Assembly (NCBI RefSeq): GCF_029227915.1
Contig: NC_079887.1
Coordinates: forward strand, 2,480,001-2,544,000
Direction: 5' to 3'
Length of the DNA stretch: 64,000 bases
Origin: Hydractinia symbiolongicarpus
Taxonomy: Eukaryota > Cnidaria > Hydrozoa > Anthoathecata > Hydractiniidae
Both the position numbers and the translations under genes were made by a program. The stretch's first letter is position 1. Each line of letters begins with the position of its first letter. Below are positions 51,801 through 64,000 of this stretch, in pieces. Under the pieces are notes generated by a model, which ran no database searches, was not told where the DNA came from, and was given only the letters and a program-made list of their open reading frames with translations.

Positions 51801-54800
51801 GCTTTCGTTTGCCGGCGATTAAACTTCTTTTATTCAGCGTCTCATCAAAAATGAAAACATATAAAAACTACAAGTCTCATGCGTTTTAGTGGTGAAAAAG
51901 TAATTTAAAAAATCGTTCGGGAAATGAGTTTACTCCCTGGGTACTTTCTTTGTATACTTTTAACTATACGGACCAAGCCCGGGATTTACGGGAAATCGCA
52001 GGTTTTCGTTTGCCGGCGATTAAACTTCTTTTATTCAGCGTCTCATCAAAAATGAAAACATTTTTGAAAACTACAAGTCTCATGCGTTTTAGTGGTGAAA
52101 AAATAATTTAAAAAATCGTTCGGGAAATGAGTTTACTCCCTGGGTACTTTCTTTGTATACTTTTGACTATACGGGCCGAGTCTGGGATTTACGGGAAATC
52201 GCGGATTTTCGTTTGCCGGCGATTAAACTTCTTTTATTCAGCGTCCCATCAAATATGTAAATATTTTTGAAAACTACAAGTCTCATGCGTTTAGTGGTAA
52301 AAAAATAATATAAAAAATCGTTCTGGAAATGAGTTTACTCCCTGGGTACTTTCTTTGTATACTTTTGACTATAAGGGCCGAGTCCGGGATTTAGGGAAAT
52401 CGCAGGTTTTCGTTTGCCGGCGATTAAACTGGTTTTATTCAGCGTCCCATCAAAAATGAAAACATTTTTGAAAACTACAAGTCTCATGCGTTTTAGTGGT
52501 GAAAAAATAATTTAAAAAATCGTTCGGGAAATGAGTTTACTCCCTGGGTACTTTCTTTGTATACATTCGACTATACGTGCCAAGCCCGGGATTAACGGGA
52601 AATCGCGGGCTTTCGTTTGCCGGCGATTAAACTTCTTTTATTCAGCGTCTCATCAAAAATGAAAACATTTTTGAAAACTACAAGTCTTATGCGTTTTAGT
52701 GGTAAAAAAATAATTTAAAAAATCGTTCTGGAAATGAGTTTACTCACAGGGTACTTTCTTTGTATACATTCGACTAAACGGGCCAAGCCCGGGATTTACG
52801 GGAAATCGCGGGTTTTCGTTTTCCGGCGATTAAACCTCTTTCATTAAGCGTCTCATCAAAAATGAAAACATTTTTGATAACTACAAGTCTCATGCGTATT
52901 AGTGGTGAAAAAAAAATTTAAATAATCGTTCGGGAAATGAGTTTACTCCCTGGGTACTTTCTTTGTATACATTCGACTATACGGGCCAAGCCCGGGATTT
53001 ACGGGAAATCGCGGGTTTTCGTTTGCCGGCGATTAAACTTATTTTATTCAGCGTCTCATCAAAAATGAAAACATTTTTAAAAACTGCAAGTCTTATGCGT
53101 TTTAGTGGTGAAAAAATAATTTAAAAAATCGTTCGGGAAATGAGTTTACTCCCTGGGTACTCTCTTTGTATACTTTTGACTATACGGGCCGAGTCCGGGA
53201 TTTAGGGAAATCGCAGGTTTTCGTTTGTCGGCGATTAAACTGCTTTTATTCAGCGTCTCATCAAAAATGAAAACATTTTTGAAAACTACAAGTCTCATGC
53301 GTTTTAGTGGTGAAAAAATAATTTAAAAAATCGTTCGGGAAATGAGTTTACTCCCTGGGTACTTTCTTTGTATACTTTTGACTATACGGGCCAAGCCGGG
53401 ATTTACGAAAAATCGCGGGTTTTCGTTTGCCGGCGATTAAACCTCTTTCATTAAGCGTCTCATCAAAAATGAAAACATTTTTGAAAACTACAAGTCTCAT
53501 GCGTATTAGTGCTGAAAAGAAAATTTAAAAAATCGTTCGGGAAATGAGTTTACTCCCTCGGTACTTTCTTTTTATACATTCGACTATACGGGCCAAGCCC
53601 CGGATTTACGGGAAAACGCGGGATTTCGTTTGCCGGCGATTAAACCTCTTTCATTAAGCGTCTCATCAAAAATGAAAACATTTTTTAAAACTACAAGTCT
53701 CATGCGTTTTAGTGGTGAAAAAATAATTTAAAAAATCGTTCGGGAAATGAGTTTACTCCCTGGGTACTTTCTTTGTATACTTTTGACTATACGGGCCGAG
53801 TCCGGGATTTAGGGAAATCGCAGGTTTTCGTTTGCCGGCGATTAAACTGCTTTTATTCAGCGTCTCATCAAAAATGAAAACATTTTTGATAACTACAAGT
53901 CTCATGCGTATTAGTGGTGAAAAAAAAATTTAAATAATCGTTCGGGAAATGAGTTTACTCCCTGGGTACTTTCTTTGTATACATTCGACTATACGGGCCA
54001 AGCCCGGGATTTACGGGAAATCGCGGGTTTTCGTTTGCCGGCGATTAAACTTATTTTATTCAACGTCTCATCAAAAATGAAAACATTTTTAAAAACTACA
54101 AGTCTCATGCGTTTTAGTGGTGAAAAAATAATTTAAAAAATCGTTCGGGAAATGAGTTTACTCCCTGGGTACTTTCTTTGTATACTTTTGACTATACGGG
54201 CCAAGCCGGGATTTACGAAAAATCGCGGGTTTTCGTTTGCCGGCGATTAAACCTCTTTCATTAAGTGTCTCATCAAAAATGAAAACATTTTTGAAAACTA
54301 CAAGTCTCATGCGTATTAGTGCTGAAAAGAAAATTTAAAAAATCGTTCGGGAAATGAGTTTACTCCCTCGGTACTTTCTGTTTATACATTCGACTATACG
54401 GGCCAAGCCCCGGATTTACGGGAAAACGCGGGATTTCGTTTGCCGGCGATTAAACCTCTTTCATTAAGCGTCTCATCAAAAATGAAAACATTTTTTAAAA
54501 CTACAAGTCTCATGCGTTTTAGTGGTGAAAAAATAATTTAAAAAATCGTTCGGGAAATGAGTTTACTCCCTGGGTACTTTCTTTGTATACTTTTGACTAT
54601 ACGGGCCGAGTCCGGGATTTAGGGAAATCGCAGGTTTTCGTTTGCCGGCGATTAAACTGCTTTTATTCAGCGTCTCATCAAAAATGAAAACATTTTTGAA
54701 AACTACAAGTCTCATGCGTTTTAGTGGTGAAATAATAATTTAAAAAATCGTTTGGGAAATGAGTTTACTCCCTGGGTACTTTCTTTGTATACTTTTGACT

Positions 54801-57800
54801 ATACGGGCCGAGTCAAGGATTTACGGGAATTCGCAGGTTTTTGTTTGCCGGCGATTAAACTTCTTTTATTCAGCGTCTCATCAAAAATGAAAACATTTTT
54901 AAAAACTACAAGTCTCATGCGTTTTAGTGGTGAAAAAGTAATTTAAAAAATCGTTCGGGAAATAAGTTTACTCCCTGGGTACTTTCTTTGTATACTTTTA
55001 ACTATACGGGCCAAGTCCGGGATTTACGGGAAATCGCGGGTTTTCGTTTGCCGGCGATTAAACTTCTTTTATTCAGCGTCTAATCAAAAATGAAAACATT
55101 TTTGAAAACTACAAGTCTCATGCGTTTTAGTGGTGAAAAAATAATTTAAAAAATCGTTCGGGAAATGAGTTTACTCCCTGGGTACTTTCTTTGTATACTT
55201 TTGACTATACGGGCCGAGTCCGGGATTTACGGGAAATCGCGGATTTTCGTTTGCCGGCGATTAAACTTCTTTTATTCAGCGTCCCATCAAATATGTAAAT
55301 ATTTTTGAAAACTACAAGTCTCATGCGTTTAGTGGTAAAAAAATAATATAAAAAAATCGTTCGGGAAATGAGTTTACTCCCTGGGTACTTTCTTTGTATA
55401 CTTTTGACTATACGGGCCAAGCCCGGGATTTACGGGAAATCGCGGGTTTTCGTTTGCCGGCGATTAAACTTCTTTTATTCAGCGTCTCATCAAAAATGAA
55501 AACATTTTTAAAAAAAATCTTATGCGTTTTAGTGGCGAATAAATAATTTAAAAAATCGTTCTGGAAATGAGTTTACTCCCTGGGTACTTTCTTTGTATAC
55601 TTTTGACTATAAGGGCCGAGTCCGGGATTTAGGGAAATCGCAGGTTTTCGTTTGCCGGCGATTAAACTGCTTTTATTCAGCGTCCTATCAAAAATGAAAA
55701 CATTTTTGAAAACTACAAGTCTTATGCGTTTTAGTGGTGAAAAAATAATTTAAAAAATCGTTCGGGAAATGAGTTTACTCCCTGGGTACTTTCTTTGTAT
55801 ACATTCGACTATACGTGCCAAGCCCGGGATTAACAAGAAATCGCGGGCTTTCGTTTGCCGGCGATTAAACTTCTTTTATTCAGCGTCTCATCAAAAATGA
55901 AAACATTTTTGAAAACTACAAGTCTTATGCGTTTTAGTGGTGAAAAAATAATTTAAAAAATCGTTCTGGAAATGAGTTTACTCACAGGGTACTTTCTTTG
56001 TATACATTCGACTATACGGGCCAAGCCCGGGATTTACGGGAAATCGCGGGTTTTCGTTTTCCGGCGATTAAACCTCTTTCATTAAGCGTCTCATCAAAAA
56101 TGAAAACAATTTTGAAAACTACAAGTCTCATGCGTATTAGTGGTGAAAAAAACATTTAAAAAATCGTTCGGGAAATGAGTTTACTCCCTGGGTACTTTCT
56201 TTGTATACATTCGACTATACGGGCCAAGCCCGGGATTTACGGGAAATCGCGGGTTTTCGTTTGCCGGCGATTAAACTTATTTTATTCAGCGTCTCATCAA
56301 AAATGAAAACATTTTTAAAAACTACAAGTCTTATGCGTTTTAGTGGTGAAAAAATAATTTAAAAAATCGTTCGGGAAATGAGTTTACTCCCTGGGTACTC
56401 TCTTTGTATACTTTTGACTATACGGGCCGAGTCCGGGATTTAGGGAAATCGCAGGTTTTCGTTTGTCGGCGATTAAACCTCTTTCATTAAGCGTCTCATC
56501 AAAAATGAAAACATTTTTTAAAACTACAAGTCTCATGCGTTTTAGTGGTAAAAAAATAATTTAAAAAATCGTTCGGGAAATGAGTTTACTCCCTGGGTAC
56601 TTTCTTTGTATACTTTCGACTATACGGGCCAAGCCCGGGATTTACGGGAAGTCGCGGGTTTTCGTTTGCCGGCAATTAAACTTCTTTTATTCAGCGTCTC
56701 ATCAAAAATGAGAACATTTTTAAAAACTACAAGTCTCATGCGTTTAGTGGTAAAAAAATAATATAAAAAATCGTTCGGGAAATGAGCTTACTCCCTGGGT
56801 ACTTTCTTTGTATACTTTTGACTATACGGGCCAAGCCCGGGATTTACGGGAAATCGCGGGTTTTCGTTTGCCGGCGATTAAACTTCTTTTATTCAGCGTC
56901 TCATCAAAAATGAAAACATTTTTGAAAACTACAAGTCTCATGGGCTTTAGTGGTGAAAAAATAATTTAAAAAATCGTTCTGGAAATGAGTTTACTCACAG
57001 GGTACTTTCTTTGTATACATTCGACTATACGTGCCAAGCCCGGGATTTACGGGAAATCGCGGGTTTTCGTTTGCCGGCGATTAAACTTCTTTTATTTAGC
57101 GTCTCATCAAAAATGAAAACATTTTTGAAAACTACAAGTCTCATGCGTATTAGTGGTGAAAAGAAAATTTAAAAAATCGTTCGGGAAATGAGTTTACTCC
57201 CTGGGTACTTTCTTTGTATACTTTCGACTATACGAGCCAAGCCCGGGATTTACGGGAAATCGCGGGTTTTCGTTTGCCGGCGATTAAACTTCTTTTATTC
57301 AGCGTCTCATCAAAAATGAAAACATTTTTAAAAACTACAAGTCTCATGCGTTTAGTGGTTAAAAAAATAATATAAAAAATAGTTCGGGAAATGAGCTTAC
57401 TCCCTGGGTACTTTCTTTGTATACTTTTGACTATACGGCCGAGTCCAGGATTTACGCGAAATCGCAGGTTTTCGTTTGCCGGCGATTAAACTTCTTTTAT
57501 TCAGCGTCTCATCAAAAATGAAAACATTTTTAAAAACTACAAGACTCATGCGTTTTAGTGGTGAAAAAGTAATTTAAAAAATCGTTCGGGAAATGAGTTT
57601 ACTCCCTCGGTACTTTCTTTGTATACTTTTGACTATACGGGCCAAGCCCGGGATTTACGGGAAATCGCGGGTTTTCGTTTGCCGGCGATTAAACTTCTTT
57701 TATTCAGCGTCTCATTAAAAATGAAAACATTTTTAAAAACTACTAGTCTCATGGGCTTTAGTGGTGAAAAAATAATTTAAAAAATCGTTCAGGAAATGAG

Positions 57801-60210
57801 TTTACTCACAGGGTATTTTCTTTGTATACATTCGACTATACGTGCCAAGCCGGGATTTACGGGAAATCGCGGGTTTTCGTTTGCCAGCGATTAAACTTCT
57901 TTTATTTAGCGTCTCATCAAAAATGAAAATATTTTTGAAAACTACAAGTCTCATGCGTTTTAGTGGTATAAAAATAATTTAAAAAATCGTTCGGGAAATG
58001 AGTTTACTCCCTGGGTACTTTCTTTGTATACTTTTGACTGTACGGGCCAAGCCGGGATTTACGGGAAATCGCGGGTTTTCGTTTGCCGGCGATTAAACTT
58101 CTTTTATTCAGCGTCTCATCAAAAATGAAAACATTTTTAAAAACTACAAGTCTTGTGCGTTTTAGTGGTGAAAAAATAATTTAAAAAATCGTTCTGGAAA
58201 TAAGTTTACTCACAGGGTACTTTCTTTGTATACATTCGACTATACGTGCCAAGCCCGGGATTTACGGGAAATCGCGGGTTTTCGTTTGCCGGAGATTAAA
58301 CTTCTTTTATTCAGCGTCTCATCAAAAATGAAAACATTTTTGAAAACTACAAGTCTCATGCGTTTTAGTGGTGAAAAAATAATTTAAAAAATCGTTCGGG
58401 AAATGAGTTTACTCCCTGGGTACTTTCTTTGTATACTTTTGACTGTACGGGCCAAGCCGGGATTTACGGGAAATCGCGGGTTTTCGTTTGCCGGCGATTA
58501 AACTTCTTTTATTCAGCGTCTCATCAAAAATGAAAACATTTTTAAAAATTACAAGTCTTATGCGTTTTAGTGGTGAAAAAATAATTTAAAAAATCGTTCG
58601 GGAAATGAGTTTACTCCCTCGGTACTTTCTTTGTATACTTTTGACTATACGGGCCAAGCCCGGGATTTACGGGAAATCGCGGGTTTTCGTTTGCCGGCGA
58701 TTAAACTTCTTTTATTCAGCGTCTCATTAAAAATGAAAACATTTTTAAAAACTACTAGTCTCATGGGCTTTAGTGGTGAAAAAATAATTTAAAAAATCGT
58801 TCTGGAAATGGGTTTACTCACAGGGTACTTTCTTTGTATACATTCGACTATACGTGCCAAGCCGGGATTTACGGGAAATCGCGGGTTTTCGTTTGCCAGC
58901 GATTAAACTTCTTTTATTTAGCGTCTCATCAAAAATGAAAATATTTTTGAAAACTACAAGTCTCATGCGTTTTAGTGGTATAAAAATAATTTAAAAAATC
59001 GTTCGGGAAATGAGTTTACTCCCTGGGTACTTTCTTTGTATACTTTTGACTGTACGGGCCAAGCTGGGATTTACGGGAAATCGCGGGTTTTCGTTTGCCG
59101 GCGATTAAACTTCTTTTATTCAGCGTCTCATCAAAAATGAAAACATTTTTAAAAACTACAAGTCTTATGCGTTTTAGTGGTGAAAAAATAATTTAAAAAA
59201 TCGTTCTGGAAATAAGTTTACTCACAGGGTACTTTCTTTGTATACATTCGACTATACGTGCCAAGCCCGGGATTTACGGGAAATCGCGGGTTTTCGTTTG
59301 CCGGAGATTAAACTTCTTTTATTCAGCGTCTCATCAAAAATGAAAACATTTTTGAAAACTACAAGTCTCATGCGTTTTAGTGGTGAAAAAATAATTTAAA
59401 AAATCGTTCGGGAAATGAGTTTACTCCCTGGGTACTTTCTTTGTATACTTTTGACTGTACGGGCCAAGCCGGGATTTACGGGAAATCGCGGGTTTTCGTT
59501 TGCCGGAGATTAAACTTCTTTTATTCAGCGTCTCATCAAAAATGAAAACATTTTTGAAAACTACAAGTCTCATGCGTTTTAGTGGTGAAAAAATAATTTA
59601 AAAAATCGTTCGGGAAATGAGTTTACTCCCTGGGTACTTTCTTTGTATACTTTTGACTGTACGGGCCAAGCCGGGATTTACGGGAAATCGCGGGTTTTCG
59701 TTTGCCGGCGATTAAACTTCTTTTATTCAGCGTCTCATCAAAAATGAAAACATTTTTAAAAATTACAAGTCTTATGCGTTTTAGTGGTGAAAAAATAATT
59801 TAAAAAATCGTTCTGGAAATAAGTTTACTCACAGGGTACTTTCTTTGTATACATTCGACTATACGTGCCAAGCCCGGGATTTACGGGAAATCGCGGGTTT
59901 TCGTTTGCCGGAGATTAAACTTCTTTTATTCAGCGTCTCATCAAAAATGAAAACATTTTTAAAAACTACAAGACTCATGCGTTTTAGTGGTGAAAAAGTA
60001 ATTTAAAAAATCGTTCGGGAAATGAGTTTACTCCCTCGGTACTTTCTTTGTATACTTTTGACTATACGGGCCAAGCCCGGGATTTACGGGAAATCGCGGG
60101 TTTTCGTTTGCCGGCGATTAAACTTCTTTTATTTAGCGTCTCATCAAAAATGAAAACATTTTTTAAAACTACTAGTCTCATGGGCTTTAGTGGTGAAAAA
60201 ATAATTTAAA

Positions 60211-63200
60211 AGATCGTTCTGGAAATGAGTTTACTCACAGGGTACTTTCTTTGTATACATTCGACTATACGTGCCAAGCCGGGATTTACGGGAAATCGCG
60301 GGTTTTCGTTTGCCAGCGATTAAACTTCTTTTATTTAGCGTCTCATCAAAAATGAAAATATTTTTGAAAACTACAAGTCTCATGCGTTTTAGTGGTATAA
60401 AAATAATTTAAAAAATCGTTCGGGAAATGAGTTTACTCCCTGGGTACTTTCTTTGTATACTTTTGACTGTACGGGCCAAGCCGGGATTTACGGGAAATCG
60501 CGGGTTTTCGTTTGCCGGCGATTAAACTTCTTTTATTCAGCGTCTCATCAAAAATGAAAACATTTTTAAAAACTACAAGTCTTATGCGTTTTAGTGGTGA
60601 AAAAATAATTTAAAAAATCGTTCTGGAAATAAGTTTACTCACAGGGTACTTTCTTTGTATACATTCGACTATACGTGCCAAGCCCGGGATTTACGGGAAA
60701 TCGCGGGTTTTCGTTTGCCGGAGATTAAACTTCTTTTATTCAGCGTCTCATCAAAAATGACAACATTTTTGAAAACTACAAGTCTCATGCGTTTTAGTGG
60801 TGAAAAAATAATTTAAAAAATCGTTCGGGAAATGAGTTTACTCCCTGGGTACTTTCTTTGTATACTTTTGACTGTACGGGCCAAGCCGGGATTTACGGGA
60901 AATCGCGGGTTTTCGTTTGCCGGCGATTAAACTTCTTTTATTCAACGTCTCATCAAAAATGAAAACATTTTTAAAAATTACAAGTCTTATGCGTTTTAGT
61001 GGTGAAAAAATAATTTAAAAAATCGTTCTGGAAATAAGTTTACTCACAGGGTACTTTCTTTGTATACATTCGACTATACGTGCCAAGCCCGGGATTTACG
61101 GGAAATCGAGGGTTTTCGTTTGCCGGAGATTAAACTTCTTTTATTCAGCGTCTCATCAAAAATGAAAACATTTTTAAAAACTACAAGTCTCATGCGTTTT
61201 AGTGGTGAAAAAATAATTTAAAAAATCGTTCGGGAAATGAGTTTACTCCCTGGGTACTTTCTTTGTATACTTTTGAATATACGGTCCAAGCCGGGATTTA
61301 CGGGAAATCGCGGGTTTTCGTTTGCCGGCGATTAAACTTCTTTTATTCAGCGTCTCATCAAAAATAAAAACATTTTTAAAAACTACAAGTCTCATGGGTT
61401 TTAGTGGTGAAAAAATAATTTAAAAAAACGTTCTAGAAATGAGTTTACTCACAGGGTACTTTCTTTGTATACATTGGACTATACGTGCCAAGCCCGGGAT
61501 TTACAAGAAATCGCGGGTTTTCGTTTGCCGGCGATTAAACTTCTTTTATTCAGCGTCTCATCAAAAATGAAAACATTTTTGAAAACTACAAGTCTCATGC
61601 GTTTTAGTGGTAAAAAAATAATTTAAAAAATCGTTCGGGAAATGAGTTTACTCCCTGGGTACTTTTTTTGTATACTTTTGACTATACGGGCCAAGCCGGG
61701 ATTTACGGGAAATCGCGGGTTTTCGTTTGCCGGCGATTAAACTTCTTTTACTCAGCGTCTCATCAAAAATGAAAGCATTTTAAAAACTACAAGTTTAGGC
61801 GTTTTAGTGGTGAAAAAATAATTTAAAAAATCGTTCTGGAAATGAGTTTACTCCCTGGGTACTTTCTTTGTATACTTTTCACTATACGGGCCGAGTCCGG
61901 GATTTAGGGAAATCGCAGGTTTTCGTTTGCCGGCGATTAAACTGCTTTTATTCAGCGTCTCATTAAAAATGAAAACATTTTTAAAAACTACCAGTCTCAT
62001 GCGTTTTAGTGGTGAAATAATAATTTAAAAAATCGTTTGGGAAATGAGTTTACTCCCTGGGTACTTTCTTGGTATACTTTTGACTATATGGGCCGAGTCC
62101 AGGATTTACGGGAAATCGCAGGTTTTTGCTTGCCGGCGATTAAACTTCTTTTATTCAGCGTCTCATCAAAAATGAAAACATTTTTAAAAACTACAAGTCT
62201 CATGCGTTTTAGTGGTGAAAAAGTAATTTAAAAAATCGTTCGGGAAATGAGTTTACTCCCTGGGTACTTTCTTTGTATACTTTTGACTGTACGGGCCAAG
62301 CCGGGATTTACGGGAAATCGCGGGTTTTCGTTTGCCGGCGATTAAACTTCTTTTATTCAGCGTCTCATCAAAAATGAAAACATTTTTAAAAATTACAAGT
62401 CTTATGCGTTTTAGTGGTGAAAAAATAATTTAAAAAATCGTTCTGGAAATAAGTTTACTCACAGGGTACTTTCTTTGTATACATTCGACTATACGTGCCA
62501 AGCCCGGGATTTACGGGAAATCGCGGGTTTTCGTTTGCCGGAGATTAAACTTCTTTCATTCAGCGTCTCATCAAAAATGAAAACATTTTTAAAAACTACA
62601 AGACTCATGCGTTTTAGTGGTGAAAAAGTAATTTAAAAAATCGTTCGGGAAATGAGTTTACTCCCTCGGTACTTTCTTTGTATACTTTTGACTATACGGG
62701 CCAAGCCCGGGATTTACGGGAAATCGCGGGTTTTCGTTTGCCGGCGATTAAACTTCTTTTATTTAGCGTCTCATCAAAAATGAAAACATTTTTTAAAACT
62801 ACTAGTCTCATGGGCTTTAGTGGTGAAAAAATAATTTAAAAGATCGTTCTGGAAATGAGTTTACTCACAGGGTACTTTCTTTGTATACATTCGACTATAC
62901 GTGCCAAGCCGGGATTTACGGGAAATCGCGGGTTTTCGTTTGCCAGCGATTAAACTTCTTTTATTTAGCGTCTCATCAAAAATGAAAATATTTTTGAAAA
63001 CTACAAGTCTCATGCGTTTTAGTGGTATAAAAATAATTTAAAAAATCGTTCGGGAAATGAGTTTACTCCCTGGGTACTTTCTTTGTATACTTTTGACTGT
63101 ACGGGCCAAGCCGGGATTTACGGGAAATCGCGGGTTTTCGTTTGCCGGCGATTAAACTTCTTTTATTCAGCGTCTCATCAAAAATGAAAACATTTTTAAA

Positions 63201-64000
63201 AACTACAAGTCTTATGCGTTTTAGTGGTGAAAAAATAATTTAAAAAATCGTTCTGGAAATAAGTTTACTCACAGGGTACTTTCTTTGTATACATTCGACT
63301 ATACGTGCCAAGCCCGGGATTTACGGGAAATCGCGGGTTTTCGTTTGCCGGAGATTAAACTTCTTTTATTCAGCGTCTCATCAAAAATGACAACATTTTT
63401 GAAAACTACAAGTCTCATGCGTTTTAGTGGTGAAAAAATAATTTAAAAAATCGTTCGGGAAATGAGTTTACTCCCTGGGTACTTTCTTTGTATACTTTTG
63501 ACTGTACGGGCCAAGCCGGGATTTACGGGAAATCGCGGGTTTTCGTTTGCCGGCGATTAAACTTCTTTTATTCAACGTCTCATCAAAAATGAAAACATTT
63601 TTAAAAATTACAAGTCTTATGCGTTTTAGTGGTGAAAAAATAATTTAAAAAATCGTTCTGGAAATAAGTTTACTCACAGGGTACTTTCTTTGTATACATT
63701 CGACTATACGTGCCAAGCCCGGGATTTACGGGAAATCGAGGGTTTTCGTTTGCCGGAGATTAAACTTCTTTTATTCAGCGTCTCATCAAAAATGAAAACA
63801 TTTTTAAAAACTACAAGTCTCATGCGTTTTAGTGGTGAAAAAATAATTTAAAAAATCGTTCGGGAAATGAGTTTACTCCCTGGGTACTTTCTTTGTATAC
63901 TTTTGAATATACGGTCCAAGCCGGGATTTACGGGAAATCGCGGGTTTTCGTTTGCCGGCGATTAAACTTCTTTTATTCAGCGTCTCATCAAAAATAAAAA
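60211..64000. repeat. Higher-order satellite block, ~2,630-bp unit
   Basis: Rare variants recur 2,630 bp apart: ttaaaagatcgttctgg (agatcg at 60211 and 62841) and atgacaacattttt (about 60758 and 63388). About 13 monomers per unit. The second copy runs off the window. Confidence 0.75.

Larger units (their letters stand above)
21307..64000. repeat. Satellite array, ~203-bp monomer (right flank)
   Basis: About 210 head-to-tail monomers of the same family as 1-4995, running to the window end. The first monomer is the other half of the one split by the Polinton. Subtypes are recognisable by ccgagtccggg, cgtgccaag, actgtacgggccaagccggg, ttattttattcag and similar variants, and their order shows higher-order repeats listed separately. 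Each monomer has an 8-bp inverted repeat around an AAAA loop (caaaaatg / catttttg). Short frames of 60-70 codons recur because the DNA recurs. No gene, RNA gene or other mobile element was seen in these 42.7 kb. Confidence 0.96.

Noticed and set aside
27558-55420. Identical 71-codon minus-strand frames at 27558, 33017 and 55205
   Set aside because: They are copies of the same satellite segment within higher-order duplications, not a gene family.
1-64000. Satellite as a CRISPR array or as part of the Polinton
   Set aside because: The ~203-bp units have no unique spacers, the array continues on both sides of the element, and target duplication shows that it pre-dates the insertion.

Overview
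The window holds one nearly complete Polinton/Maverick element, a self-synthesising, virus-like eukaryotic DNA transposon. It lies inside a long array of a ~203-bp satellite. The element spans 4996-21306 (16.3 kb). It has imperfect terminal inverted repeats (TIRs) of about 283 and 294 bp and a 5-7 bp target duplication (ggccg, extendable to ggccgag) made from the satellite monomer itself. Everything outside it (1-4995 and 21307-64000) is satellite, and no credible host gene is visible. Family relationships are called by reading motifs, not by database search. The host is most likely a marine invertebrate. Several of the small proteins look to me like those of cnidarian Polintons, which is recognition rather than proof.

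Element layout, left to right. After the left TIR come two minus-strand genes: a 111-aa hypothetical protein, and a 389-aa protein with a C-terminal membrane anchor. A 38-bp divergent promoter follows. Then comes a plus-strand virion block: a 187-aa candidate minor capsid protein, the double jelly-roll major capsid protein, and an A32/FtsK-like packaging ATPase. Next is a minisatellite of TATAAT-like units and a run of small, often overlapping membrane or coiled-coil genes, including a 43-aa ORF. A minus-strand 426-aa coiled-coil/membrane protein and two tandem paralogous membrane genes fill the middle. A minus-strand DDE integrase follows. The right third holds three consecutive genes that start with related SAP-like domains: an 89-aa protein, a SAP-RING protein, and the protein-primed family B DNA polymerase. 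The polymerase is interrupted by one single-base frameshift and ends inside the right TIR.

Together, polymerase and integrase would replicate and insert the genome, and capsid protein and ATPase would build and fill a virion. The small membrane and coiled-coil proteins are probably virion or entry/exit components, which is inference. No adenain-like maturation protease was recognised. Recurrent non-coding signals include hairpins with GTTAC/GTAAC stems just after genes, two matching compact bidirectional promoters, and an exact 37-bp element abutting the start codons of two SAP genes.

The satellite is organised in higher-order repeats. They include a ~5.66-kb tandem duplication, 812-bp and ~1,013-bp units, a dimeric zone, a 1,145-bp duplication with microhomology that is not a whole number of monomers, and blocks copied over more than 20 kb.
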